DNA of 6,665 nucleotides, taken from the NCBI GenBank assembly GCA_018725455.1, contig QLUN01000045.1, positions 1 through 6,665 of the forward strand. Reading direction: 5' to 3'. The stretch's first letter is position 1, and the number at the start of each line of letters is the position of its first letter. Positions 1-5,199 of this stretch are shown one piece after another. The notes under the pieces are model-generated. The model worked only from the letters and a program-made list of their open reading frames with translations. It searched no databases and was not told the origin of the DNA. The stretch comes from Chloroflexota bacterium (lineage in GTDB: Bacteria > Chloroflexota > Dehalococcoidia > SZUA-161 > SpSt-899). The position numbers and the translations under genes are program-made.

Positions 1-28
1 GGGTAGCGTAATAGTCAGGCTTTCCCAT
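1..28 (-). CDS. Start of a probable J-domain (DnaJ/CbpA-like) protein, cut by the window edge
   Basis: Reading leftward from an ATG at 28..26, the nine complete codons give MGKPDYYAT. This is the usual opening of J-domain co-chaperones, where a lysine or basic residue and Asp-Tyr-Tyr precede a small residue and Leu-Gly. The start lies 16 nt after the hflC stop codon on the same strand, consistent with a third gene in the hflKC operon. A J-domain protein would stimulate DnaK ATPase, and a chaperone beside HflKC fits a protein quality-control operon. The ribosome site is weak (TTAGG close to the start). Only nine residues are visible, so the call rests on a short match plus position. The alternative is a chance ATG in a downstream spacer. 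Confidence 0.5.
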
Positions 29-44
29 TGCCTAAGTGCGGTTC

Positions 45-911
45 TCATTCCCTGGGCTGCGGACTCAACAGGAATCTGAAGAGCTCGGTGTCGGCTCCCA
101 GCACCAGCGTAGTTCTCCCACCGAGGAACCTCTCATATGCCTCCAGTGTCCTCAGAAAGGCGTAGAACTCAGGGGCTTTCCCAAAGGCTTCGGCATAGAT
201 CCTGGCGGCCTCAGCTTCTCCCTCTCCCCTGAGGATCAGGGCAGTCCTCTCAGCCTCGGCCAGTAGAATCACTACCCCTCTATCTGCATCTGCCCTGATT
301 TCGCGGGCTTCTTCTTCTCCTTTGGCACGAGCCTCCTTGGCCATCCGCTCTCGTTCCGCTTCCATCCGGGCAAAAACAGCTCCCTCTACTCCTATGGGGA
401 GGTCGGCCCTTTTTATCCGAACGTCTATTACCTCAATCCCAAACTCACGGCGAGCAACCTCATCCACATGTCGGCTTACGGTCTCCATAATCGGCTTCCT
501 CGCGATGCTGATTATGTCCCAGAGATTGTGTCGGGCAATCTCCTCCCGCAATTTGGAGATAGAGACTTGATTTAACCTGAGTCTGGCTTCGCTTTCTGTT
601 CTTACCGCCATGTAAAATTGGTGTGGATCTATAATCCGCCACCGGGTGTAACTGTCCACCACTACCCACTCCATGTCCAGGGTAATGAACGTAGTCGCCG
701 GGACATCAGCAGCCAGTACCCTCCGCTCCATCCGGACTACTGTTTGAATGAAAGGGATCCTGAAGTGTAGCCCCGGCTCATCGATCATCCTTATATACGC
801 CCCTAATTGCAGGATGATCGCCTGCTCGGTCTCATCTATCACAAATGCGGTTTGACCCAGCACAAATAGGGCCACCACTGCGATTATTACGGTTATCACC
901 ACTTTTCTCAT
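45..911 (-). CDS. hflC: HflC, SPFH/band-7 membrane protein, FtsH modulator subunit
   Basis: This 288-residue protein has one N-terminal membrane segment (about residues 4-22, VVITVIIAVVALFVLGQTAF) followed by an SPFH/prohibitin domain that opens with a Val-Ile-Asp-Glu-Thr-Glu-Gln-Ala strand. Family signatures visible include PGLHFRIPF (about 46-54), a TLDMEWVVVDSYTRWRI block, the LRLNQVSISKLREEIARH segment, and a long charged Ala/Glu/Arg-rich helix (about 180-245) typical of HflC coiled coils. In E. coli, HflC pairs with HflK in a large inner-membrane cage around FtsH and restrains its proteolysis. The protein is shorter than the E. coli one (334). Its ATG overlaps the hflK stop by 4 bp (ATGA), so translation is probably coupled. 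No ftsH gene lies in this window. HflC rather than HflK is chosen from its shorter cytoplasmic N-terminus and second position in the pair. Confidence 0.93.
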   Translation of the reverse strand: MRKVVITVIIAVVALFVLGQTAFVIDETEQAIILQLGAYIRMIDEPGLHFRIPFIQTVVRMERRVLAADVPATTFITLDMEWVVVDSYTRWRIIDPHQFYMAVRTESEARLRLNQVSISKLREEIARHNLWDIISIARKPIMETVSRHVDEVARREFGIEVIDVRIKRADLPIGVEGAVFARMEAERERMAKEARAKGEEEAREIRADADRGVVILLAEAERTALILRGEGEAEAARIYAEAFGKAPEFYAFLRTLEAYERFLGGRTTLVLGADTELFRFLLSPQPRE

Positions 912-1960
912 TGTTTACCCCCCAGGTCCCTCAGTGGCAGAAACGGCATCAGGTTGCCGCCGACTGCGGGATCGATAATGATTTTCTCGGTTCCGGCCAG
1001 AACCCGCTCGATCGTCTCCAGGTATAGCCTCTGCCGGGTCACTGCCGGTGCCATCTGGTACTCCGCAAGAATTTTGAGAAACCGCGCTGTATCACCCTCA
1101 GCCAGCGCTATCCTTTCGTCCCTAAAGGCAGTGGCGGCGTGTGTTTTCGCTGCCGCCTCTCCCCTGGCTCGGGGAACTATATCCCGGGCGTACCCTTCAG
1201 CCTCTCTCTGAAGCCTTTCCCTATCTGCCTTAGCCCGGACCACATCGTAGAAGGCTTCCCTGACTTCTTCTGGCGGGTCCACTACCTGTAGTTCCACTCT
1301 AATTACATGCAGTCCCGTCAGATGAGCATCCAGCAGAGACTGCAGAAACTCCCAGGTTCCTGCTTCTACATCAGGGCGACCCACGGTCATCGCATGATCA
1401 ATATCCATGTTCCCGATAACACTGCGCAGGGCGACCTCAGTATTTACGCGCAGAGCCTCCTCGGGACCTTCAGTCCGGAATAGATAGGTAGGTGCATCCT
1501 TCACCTGATAAAGCACCAAAACCTGGACATCAGCGATATTCCTATCCCCGGTGAGCATCAGCGATTCCAATGGCATTCGCGCGTGTCTCGGCGGTCTCCC
1601 CGGCTCTTCCACTGTCCGGAAGCCGATCTCGGCCCTCCTTATCTCGAGCACATTGACCACGTCATGGCTCTGAATTGGCCAGGGCAGGCGATATTTCAAC
1701 CCGGGGTCAGTTTGGGATACAAATTTCCCGAATTGCCTCACCACGCCCACTTCGGCGGGCCCAACGGTATATATCCCGCTTGCCAGCCAGATTGCCGCCA
1801 CTACCCCTATAACGATCCATACTATTGGCCCCATCTTTACCGGCTTGCGCTTTTCTCCACCCCGCATCCACCCGAGTATCTTCTGCCAGATAACTTCCCA
1901 TGGCATCTGACCCTCTGCTCCTTTCGGCGGCGGCCGACGCCCTCCTGGTTCTCTAGCCAC
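908..1960 (-). CDS. hflK: HflK, SPFH/band-7 membrane protein, FtsH modulator subunit
   Basis: The 350-residue protein has a Gly/Pro/Arg-rich cytoplasmic N-terminus (residues 1-42), as HflK usually has. One membrane segment follows (about 44-63), then an SPFH domain starting YTVGPAEVGVVRQFGKF. HflK signatures include PGLKYRLPWP, an EIGFRT strand, and LTGDRNIADVQVLVLYQVKD leading to a YLFR motif. A helical Ala/Glu/Arg-rich stretch (about 245-300) and an LxxIERVL-type helix close it. The partner HflC follows with a 4-bp overlap. The start codon is GTG, chosen because a strong AAGGAGGT ribosome site lies 6 nt upstream and the TM and SPFH spacing then fits the family. It is shorter than E. coli HflK (419), mainly at the termini. 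The role in FtsH control is known for the family and inferred here. Confidence 0.93.
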   Translation of the reverse strand: MAREPGGRRPPPKGAEGQMPWEVIWQKILGWMRGGEKRKPVKMGPIVWIVIGVVAAIWLASGIYTVGPAEVGVVRQFGKFVSQTDPGLKYRLPWPIQSHDVVNVLEIRRAEIGFRTVEEPGRPPRHARMPLESLMLTGDRNIADVQVLVLYQVKDAPTYLFRTEGPEEALRVNTEVALRSVIGNMDIDHAMTVGRPDVEAGTWEFLQSLLDAHLTGLHVIRVELQVVDPPEEVREAFYDVVRAKADRERLQREAEGYARDIVPRARGEAAAKTHAATAFRDERIALAEGDTARFLKILAEYQMAPAVTRQRLYLETIERVLAGTEKIIIDPAVGGNLMPFLPLRDLGGKQ

Positions 1961-2175
1961 TCCGGCACCTCCTTCCTTTCTTTGAAACTGCTTAATTTTA
2001 CCTCAGATTCGACTTTTACATTCCCGAAAGCCCTCACCTCCTATCTGTCCTGGATTCTCAGGCTTCAATTTTTAGTTTGAAATTCCCGAGGTCCACCTTT
2101 ATTTCTCCATCCCCCCTTCCCGCACCGCTCCCAGCAATAGCCCGTTAAGCCCACGGCTCTGAAAATCGCCTCTAA
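1961..2175 (-). other. Long hflK leader with an extra Shine-Dalgarno-like site
   Basis: If transcription starts just downstream of the -10 box at 2183-2188, about 215 untranslated bases precede hflK. Inside is AGGAGGTGA (2042 down to 2034, minus strand), a perfect complement to the 16S rRNA 3' end. The first ATG after it (2021) is followed at once by TAA, a start-stop pair, about 12 nt downstream of the site. An overlapping GTG-start frame also runs into hflK out of frame, but its product looks meaningless. A short imperfect stem lies at about 2136-2155 (AGCC/GGCT ends). No known riboswitch was recognised. The leader could hold a standby ribosome site or a minimal upstream ORF; this is inference. 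Confidence 0.4.
1967..1974 (-). promoter_or_regulatory. Ribosome binding site that fixes the hflK GTG start
   Basis: On the minus strand AAGGAGGT lies six bases before the GTG at 1960. No ATG with a comparable site is in frame nearby, so this decides the start. Confidence 0.85.
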
Positions 2176-2182
2176 TGGTAAT

Positions 2183-2209
2183 GTTATACTATCTCAGCTT
2201 CTTTGTCAA
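2183..2209 (-). promoter_or_regulatory. Probable sigma70-type promoter for hflKC
   Basis: On the minus strand TTGACA (2209-2204) is followed after 15 bases by TATAAC (2188-2183). The -35 is consensus and the -10 matches five of six positions, but the spacer is shorter than the usual 17. It is the best minus-strand candidate between hflK and the divergent epimerase gene. Confidence 0.55.
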
Positions 2210-2347
2210 GCTTGCATCGGTTGCTGCTACCCAGACTCACGACCTCTCCATGGTATGCTGCACGAGGGCCGCACCCGCGTACTTCGTGCCGGCGTCCGCT
2301 GGCTTCCGCTACAATCATTTTACCATATCCAGAGGGGTAAGTGTTAT
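2210..2347. other. Unassigned intergenic stretch between divergent promoters
   Basis: About 138 bp with no open frame worth calling. It contains an inverted pair GCACGA/TCGTGC around 2261-2290 and a near-repeat (GCGTCCGCTG then GCTTCCGCT) at about 2292-2311. No tRNA cloverleaf, SRP, 6S or tmRNA signature was recognised. Because the flanking genes diverge, no terminator is expected here. It could be a small RNA, a regulator-binding region or decayed sequence. Confidence 0.3.
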
Positions 2348-2447
2348 GTAAGCGTTCAGCCATCAGCGGTCAGTATTCAGCAGTTCAAATGGCTCTTTAA
2401 CTAGAAAGGTCTCCATCACTGGTGGCTAATAGATGACTGGCACTTAC
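2348..2447. repeat. Degenerate MITE-like palindromic repeat, copy 1
   Basis: This roughly 100-bp element begins GTAAGCGTTCAGC and ends with a decayed inverted partner (GGCTAATAG, then ACTTAC). A related element lies at 4989-5085. The two share exact blocks ATCAGCGGTC (2362-2371) and ATTCAGCAGTTCAA (2375-2388), the same order and almost the same length. The 13-base left end of this copy is the exact reverse complement of the right end of copy 2 (5073-5085), showing that an intact element had terminal inverted repeats. It contains no gene. It ends five bases before the -35 box of the epimerase promoter. Confidence 0.8.
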
Positions 2448-2452
2448 AATAC

Positions 2453-2481
2453 TTGACATCGCACACCAAATCCGGTAATAT
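2453..2481 (+). promoter_or_regulatory. Strong sigma70-type promoter for the epimerase operon
   Basis: TTGACA (2453-2458), a 17-base spacer, then TAATAT (2476-2481). The -35 is perfect and the -10 matches five of six. Transcription should begin near 2488, leaving about 60 nt before the ATG at 2547. Confidence 0.8.
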
Positions 2482-2546
2482 TTAACCACGTAGTGTTGGT
2501 AATCCATAAGCAATCACAGGGGGTTACATCAAGCTTGGGGGGAGAG

Positions 2547-2945
2547 ATGATCAGGAGGATTGACCATGTGGCTATCGCCGTAAAGAACCTCGATAAAGCC
2601 GTTAGCACGGTTGAAAACCTGTTCGGCCTCATGCCTTCCAGGATCGAGGAGATACCTGATCAGGGAGTCAGGGCAGCGGTCATTCATATAGGCGATACCG
2701 AGATGGAGTTCATAGAGCCGGTTAATCCCGATGGCGGCGTCGCCCGGTTCCTGGAAACCAGAGGTGAGGGAATTCATCACATCTGCCTGGAGGTTGATGA
2801 CATCGATGAGGAGCTCAAGCGACTTGACACTAAAGGTGCCAAACTCATTGACCGGCAAGCGAGAAAGGGGCTGGCCGGAAAGATTGCTTTCATTCATCCC
2901 AAATCTCTGCACGGTGTCCTTCTCGAGTTAGCCCAAAAGGCTTGA
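2547..2945 (+). CDS. mce: Methylmalonyl-CoA epimerase
   Basis: A 132-residue vicinal-oxygen-chelate (glyoxalase-fold) protein with two beta-alpha-beta-beta-beta modules. It opens IDHVAIAVKNLDKAV and ends HPKSLHGVLLELAQK, both characteristic of methylmalonyl-CoA epimerase. The expected metal ligands are visible as His7, Glu54 (in EMEFIEP), His78 (in GIHHICLEV) and Glu127. The enzyme interconverts (R)- and (S)-methylmalonyl-CoA in the cytoplasm, linking propionyl-CoA carboxylation to the B12-dependent mutase. The next gene encodes that mutase's B12-binding part, which supports the specific call over a generic dioxygenase-fold protein. I prefer the ATG at 2547, preceded by GGGGGGAG. An in-frame GTG at 2493 would add 18 unconserved residues and lies almost on the predicted transcription start. 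The length is typical of the family. Confidence 0.92.
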   Translation: MIRRIDHVAIAVKNLDKAVSTVENLFGLMPSRIEEIPDQGVRAAVIHIGDTEMEFIEPVNPDGGVARFLETRGEGIHHICLEVDDIDEELKRLDTKGAKLIDRQARKGLAGKIAFIHPKSLHGVLLELAQKA

Positions 2946-2958
2946 GGAATGGGCACAA
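2941..2958 (+). repeat. 18-bp direct repeat, left copy (contains the mce stop codon)
   Basis: CTTGAGGAATGGGCACAA occurs here and again, identically, at 3052-3069. The spacing is 111 bp. The mce TGA lies inside this copy. The few bases before each copy are also similar. Confidence 0.9.
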
Positions 2959-3051
2959 TGAGTCTACCCGTCTGCCTCGCAAGGCAGGCAGGGAAAATGA
3001 AAAGGCTGAATATGGGTAGGGGAGGCTTTAGCCTCCCAACAGGGCAGAAGA
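2959..3051 (+). mobile_element. Small hairpin-rich insert between mce and the mutase subunit gene
   Basis: This 93-bp non-coding segment lies between the two copies of the 18-bp repeat. It contains CTGCCT-CGCA-AGGCAG (2972-2987) and GGGAGGC-TTTA-GCCTCCC (3020-3037). An outer pair, CTACCC (2964-2969) with GGGTAG (3014-3019), could enclose the first hairpin. The second hairpin has no following T run, so it is not a classical terminator. The arrangement looks like a tiny palindromic element that landed between an mce stop codon and the next ribosome site, leaving a target duplication. An 18-bp duplication is long for that, so a recombination origin is also possible. As RNA it could stabilise or insulate the two cistrons. 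Confidence 0.5.
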
Positions 3052-3069
3052 CTTGAGGAATGGGCACAA
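3052..3069 (+). repeat. 18-bp direct repeat, right copy
   Basis: Identical to 2941-2958 (CTTGAGGAATGGGCACAA). It runs directly into the G-rich ribosome site of the mutase subunit gene, suggesting that the junction before the insertion joined the mce stop to this site. Confidence 0.9.
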
Positions 3070-3085
3070 GGGGGGTGTTTCACCC
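3068..3085 (+). promoter_or_regulatory. Ribosome site of the mutase subunit gene, inside a small hairpin
   Basis: AAGGGGGGTG precedes the ATG at 3086. Its GGGTG (3073-3077) can pair with CACCC (3081-3085) across a TTT loop, placing the ribosome site in a 5-bp stem that ends exactly at the start codon. The site supports ATG 3086. The stem may lower initiation unless opened by ribosomes or a ligand (inference). Confidence 0.55.
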
Positions 3086-3493
3086 ATGGATGAGAAAACA
3101 ACGATTCGAATATTAGTGGCTAAACCGGGCCTCGATGGCCATGATCGCGGGGCTAAAGTAGTTGCCCGCGCCTTGCGTGACGCCGGGATGGAGGTGATCT
3201 ACACCGGAATCCGTCAAACGCCTGAGATGATCGCCGAGGCCGCCCTGCAAGAGGACGTGGATGTTGTAGGACTGAGCATCCTCTCTGGAGCTCACATGGA
3301 CCTGTTTCCCCTGATCATGGGAGAACTGAAGAAGAGGCATCTGGATGATGTGATCGTTATCGCCGGAGGCATCATTCCAGAAGACCACCGCCCGATTCTG
3401 AATCAGGTGGGAATCAAGGGTATTTTCGGGCCGGGTACCCCTACCCCGGAGATTATCGACTATATCAAGAAGATTGCGGGGGAGAGAAATTAG
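3086..3493 (+). CDS. Small cobalamin-binding subunit of a methylmalonyl-CoA-type mutase
   Basis: The 135-residue protein is a stand-alone B12-binding (flavodoxin-like) domain. It carries the base-off/His-on signature DxHxxG as Asp17-Gly-His19-Asp-Arg-Gly22, where His19 would be the lower ligand of adenosylcobalamin. The second signature SxL is Ser64-Ile-Leu66, followed by Gly94-Gly95 and FGPGT (114-118), which contact the nucleotide tail. Such subunits pair with a separate large TIM-barrel subunit to isomerise methylmalonyl-CoA and succinyl-CoA. The adjacent epimerase gene favours this substrate. Related small subunits of isobutyryl-CoA or 2-hydroxyisobutyryl-CoA mutase look alike and cannot be excluded from this domain alone. 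The large subunit and the MeaB-type G-protein chaperone are not in the window. ATG 3086 is preferred to an in-frame TTG at 3053, which lies inside the direct repeat. Confidence 0.9.
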   Translation: MDEKTTIRILVAKPGLDGHDRGAKVVARALRDAGMEVIYTGIRQTPEMIAEAALQEDVDVVGLSILSGAHMDLFPLIMGELKKRHLDDVIVIAGGIIPEDHRPILNQVGIKGIFGPGTPTPEIIDYIKKIAGERN

Positions 3494-3515
3494 ACTCGGA
3501 TGAGGAGGCCAGCGA

Positions 3516-4265
3516 ATGTCCGGCCATTCTAAATGGTCCACAATTAAGCGCCAGAAGGGTGTGACGGATGCCCGAAGAGGGCAGCTCTTTACCAGGCTGG
3601 GCCGTGAGATCACCATCGCTGCCCGCGATGGTGGCGGCGATCCCCAGGCCAATGCTGCACTCCGGCTGGCAGTGCAAAAGGCCCGCGATAGCAACATGCC
3701 AATGGAGAACATCGAGCGGGCCATCAAGCGGGGCACGGGCAGCGCAGAGGCAGCAGCACTCTTTGAGATGACGCTTGAGGGCTATGGACCGGGTGGTACG
3801 GCCATTCTTCTGCAAATTGTGACCGACAACCGCAATCGCACCGTCTCCGAGGTCCGCAGTATCCTCACCCGCAGTAATGCCACCCTCGGCGGAAGTGGCT
3901 GTGTTACCTGGGTTTTCGACCAGAAAGGCGTGATTGTTATAAATGCGCAAGCAGATACCGGGGACCTTGCCCTTGCCGCCATCGACGCCGGTGCTGAGGA
4001 CGTCAAGATGGAGGATAACCTGATTGAAATCTACACCAGCCCTGAGAACCTGGAAACAACCAGAAAAGCGCTCGAGAAGGGTGGGGTAACCATCTCCTCC
4101 GCGGAGCTTGCGCTGATTCCCCAGAACCTCATCAAGCTAGAGGAAAAGGATGCACTGCAAACGCTCAAACTTCTGGATAAGCTGGAAGAGATTGACGGCG
4201 TGCAGCACGTTTTCACCAACGCCGACTTCCCGGATAAGGTAGTTCGGAGCTACCGGTCGGGATAA
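3516..4265 (+). CDS. yebC: YebC/PmpR/TACO1-family protein
   Basis: This 249-residue protein begins MSGHSKWSTIKRQKGVTDARRGQLF, the hallmark N-terminus of the family. It continues with PQANAALRLAVQKARDSNMP, an IERAIKRGTG block and EGYGPGG (about residues 88-94), then DNRNRTVSEVR. The length matches the usual 240-250 and nothing is missing. The family was long annotated as transcriptional regulators (PmpR). More recent work places bacterial YebC and mitochondrial TACO1 on the ribosome, assisting translation of polyproline or other difficult stretches. GAGGAGG (3502-3508) lies 7 nt before the ATG. The gene follows the mutase subunit after 22 bp and is probably cotranscribed. In many bacteria yebC neighbours ruvC, so this location is unusual. 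It ends inside the 3' end of the opposite-strand hydrolase. Confidence 0.96.
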   Translation: MSGHSKWSTIKRQKGVTDARRGQLFTRLGREITIAARDGGGDPQANAALRLAVQKARDSNMPMENIERAIKRGTGSAEAAALFEMTLEGYGPGGTAILLQIVTDNRNRTVSEVRSILTRSNATLGGSGCVTWVFDQKGVIVINAQADTGDLALAAIDAGAEDVKMEDNLIEIYTSPENLETTRKALEKGGVTISSAELALIPQNLIKLEEKDALQTLKLLDKLEEIDGVQHVFTNADFPDKVVRSYRSG

Positions 4266-4984
4266 GCCGAAACCGGATCCCGGAGCGATCCCAGGAACTC
4301 CTCAATCGCCTGATTGACCTCTGCCGGCTTCTCGGCGGGCACCAGGTGGGTTCCCCCTTCGATCACTACCTGTTTAGCACCCTTGATCTTGCTTGCCAAA
4401 AACTGGGAATATTTCACCGGTGTCATCTGATCCTCGGAGCCACAGATAACCAGCGTGGGCAGTTGGATGCGATGCATATCCGCTATAACATCGAACCTAT
4501 CACAACAGAGCAAATCGTTGAGCTGTACCCCCGGCCCTACCAGCATTCTCTCCTCAAACAGTCTCGTCTTGAGTTCCGGCAGCACCAGATCGTAGGCGGG
4601 TTCCCACGCCTCCATCCACATTCCTATATCCCTGGTCCCTTCCTCACAACAGGCGAGAAAATCGGGGTGCACCCGGAGTCTGGCTCCCGTCCCTATGAGT
4701 ATCAGGGCTTTCAGATCACCGGCGTAACGCAGCCCATAGTCCAGGGCGATAGCCCCACCCAGCGAATGCCCCACCAGGATCACACCCTTGTAGTCCATTT
4801 CACGAACATATCCTCTCATCCAATCGGTATACTCCGTCACGCTGGTGCACGGCTTTCCCTGCGGGTGTCCGGGGAGGGAGATCGCCTCCGAGTCCTCGAA
4901 ATAGCTGGTTTGATAATGCCAGAAGAGACAAGTAAATCCCGAGCCATGGACAAATATCATTCGCGATGACATCAATTCCCCCAT
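4250..4984 (-). CDS. Alpha/beta hydrolase, substrate unknown
   Basis: A 244-residue cytoplasmic hydrolase of the alpha/beta fold with no signal peptide. The oxyanion motif is MIFVHGSG (residues 9-16) and the nucleophile elbow is Gly72-His-Ser74-Leu-Gly. The acid is Asp185 in GSEDQMTP and the catalytic His213 lies in EGGTHLV. A helical, Cys-containing lid (about 108-165) separates core strands. The complete triad indicates an active esterase, lipase or C-C bond hydrolase, but the lid does not reveal the substrate. The ATG at 4984 has no ribosome site. The ATG at 4972 (residue 5) has GGGGG five bases upstream and is an equally good or better start. The gene converges with yebC, overlapping its last 16 bp, and is divergent from the 198-residue gene. 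No convincing promoter of its own was seen in the repeat upstream. Confidence 0.88.
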   Translation of the reverse strand: MGELMSSRMIFVHGSGFTCLFWHYQTSYFEDSEAISLPGHPQGKPCTSVTEYTDWMRGYVREMDYKGVILVGHSLGGAIALDYGLRYAGDLKALILIGTGARLRVHPDFLACCEEGTRDIGMWMEAWEPAYDLVLPELKTRLFEERMLVGPGVQLNDLLCCDRFDVIADMHRIQLPTLVICGSEDQMTPVKYSQFLASKIKGAKQVVIEGGTHLVPAEKPAEVNQAIEEFLGSLRDPVSAYPDR

Positions 4985-4988
4985 ATTT

Positions 4989-5085
4989 TTAAGCGATCAG
5001 CGGTCCGCATTCAGCAGTTCAAGTGGAACTCTAAGCACAAAGGACCCCGTCTCTGATGGCTGATAGCCGACTGCTGAACGCTTAC
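4989..5085. repeat. Degenerate MITE-like palindromic repeat, copy 2
   Basis: About 97 bp related to 2348-2447. It begins TTAAGCG, lacks seven bases present in copy 1, and shares ATCAGCGGTC (4996-5005) and ATTCAGCAGTTCAA (5009-5022). It ends GGCTGATAG (5058-5066) and then GCTGAACGCTTAC (5073-5085), exactly inverted relative to the left end of copy 1. The two arms can pair imperfectly into one long hairpin. It fills most of the space between the divergent hydrolase and 198-residue genes and touches the next promoter's -35 box directly. Confidence 0.8.
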
Positions 5086-5114
5086 TTGAATAACATCAAT
5101 CTCTAGTTTATACT
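5086..5114 (+). promoter_or_regulatory. Sigma70-type promoter for the 198-residue gene and nadE
   Basis: TTGAAT (5086-5091), a 17-base spacer, then TATACT (5109-5114). Both boxes are close to consensus and the spacing is ideal. The predicted start near 5121 leaves a leader of about 80 nt. The -35 box begins at the base after the last base of repeat copy 2. Confidence 0.75.
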
Positions 5115-5119
5115 AATAG

Positions 5120-5140
5120 CTGTACCTTCTTCAAGTACAG
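5120..5140 (+). other. Hairpin at the predicted 5' end of the transcript
   Basis: CTGTAC (5120-5125) and GTACAG (5135-5140) form a 6-bp stem with a 9-nt loop. It lies at or one base from the predicted transcription start, where a terminal stem could protect the mRNA from 5' decay. There is no T run, so it is not a terminator. Confidence 0.4.
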
Positions 5141-5199
5141 AGGGCAGGGGAAGCGTCTTGCGCAAAATGGAAAAGGAAACGGGTTAGGGAGTTATCAAG

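Noticed and set aside
1837..2037. GTG-started minus-strand frame overlapping the hflK start, preceded by AGGAGG
   Set aside because: Its start sits inside the SD-like sequence itself, and the peptide (Arg/Lys-rich, no domain) becomes an out-of-frame reading of hflK.
1583..2080. 165-codon open frame on the plus strand, antisense to hflK
   Set aside because: Composition reflects the reverse of hflK codons, with no recognisable domain or ribosome site. hflK itself is clearly coding.
2493..2546. In-frame GTG that would extend the epimerase by 18 residues
   Set aside because: It lies within a few bases of the predicted transcription start, has no ribosome site, and the added residues do not resemble the family. 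The ATG at 2547 starts right before the conserved IDHVAIAV.
3020..3037. Rho-independent terminator between mce and the mutase subunit
   Set aside because: The 7-bp GC stem is real, but AACAGGG rather than a T run follows, and the next gene belongs to the same pathway.
3053..3085. In-frame TTG start adding 11 residues to the B12-binding subunit
   Set aside because: It lies inside the 18-bp direct repeat and would place the ribosome site within coding sequence. ATG 3086 has a G-rich site directly upstream and normal family length.
3113..3950. Long minus-strand frames (3113-3736 and 3465-3950) opposite the mutase subunit gene and yebC
   Set aside because: Both lie antisense to strongly conserved genes and their products resemble no family.
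4346..4969. 207-codon plus-strand frame
   Set aside because: It is the mirror of the alpha/beta hydrolase, whose complete catalytic triad is read on the other strand.
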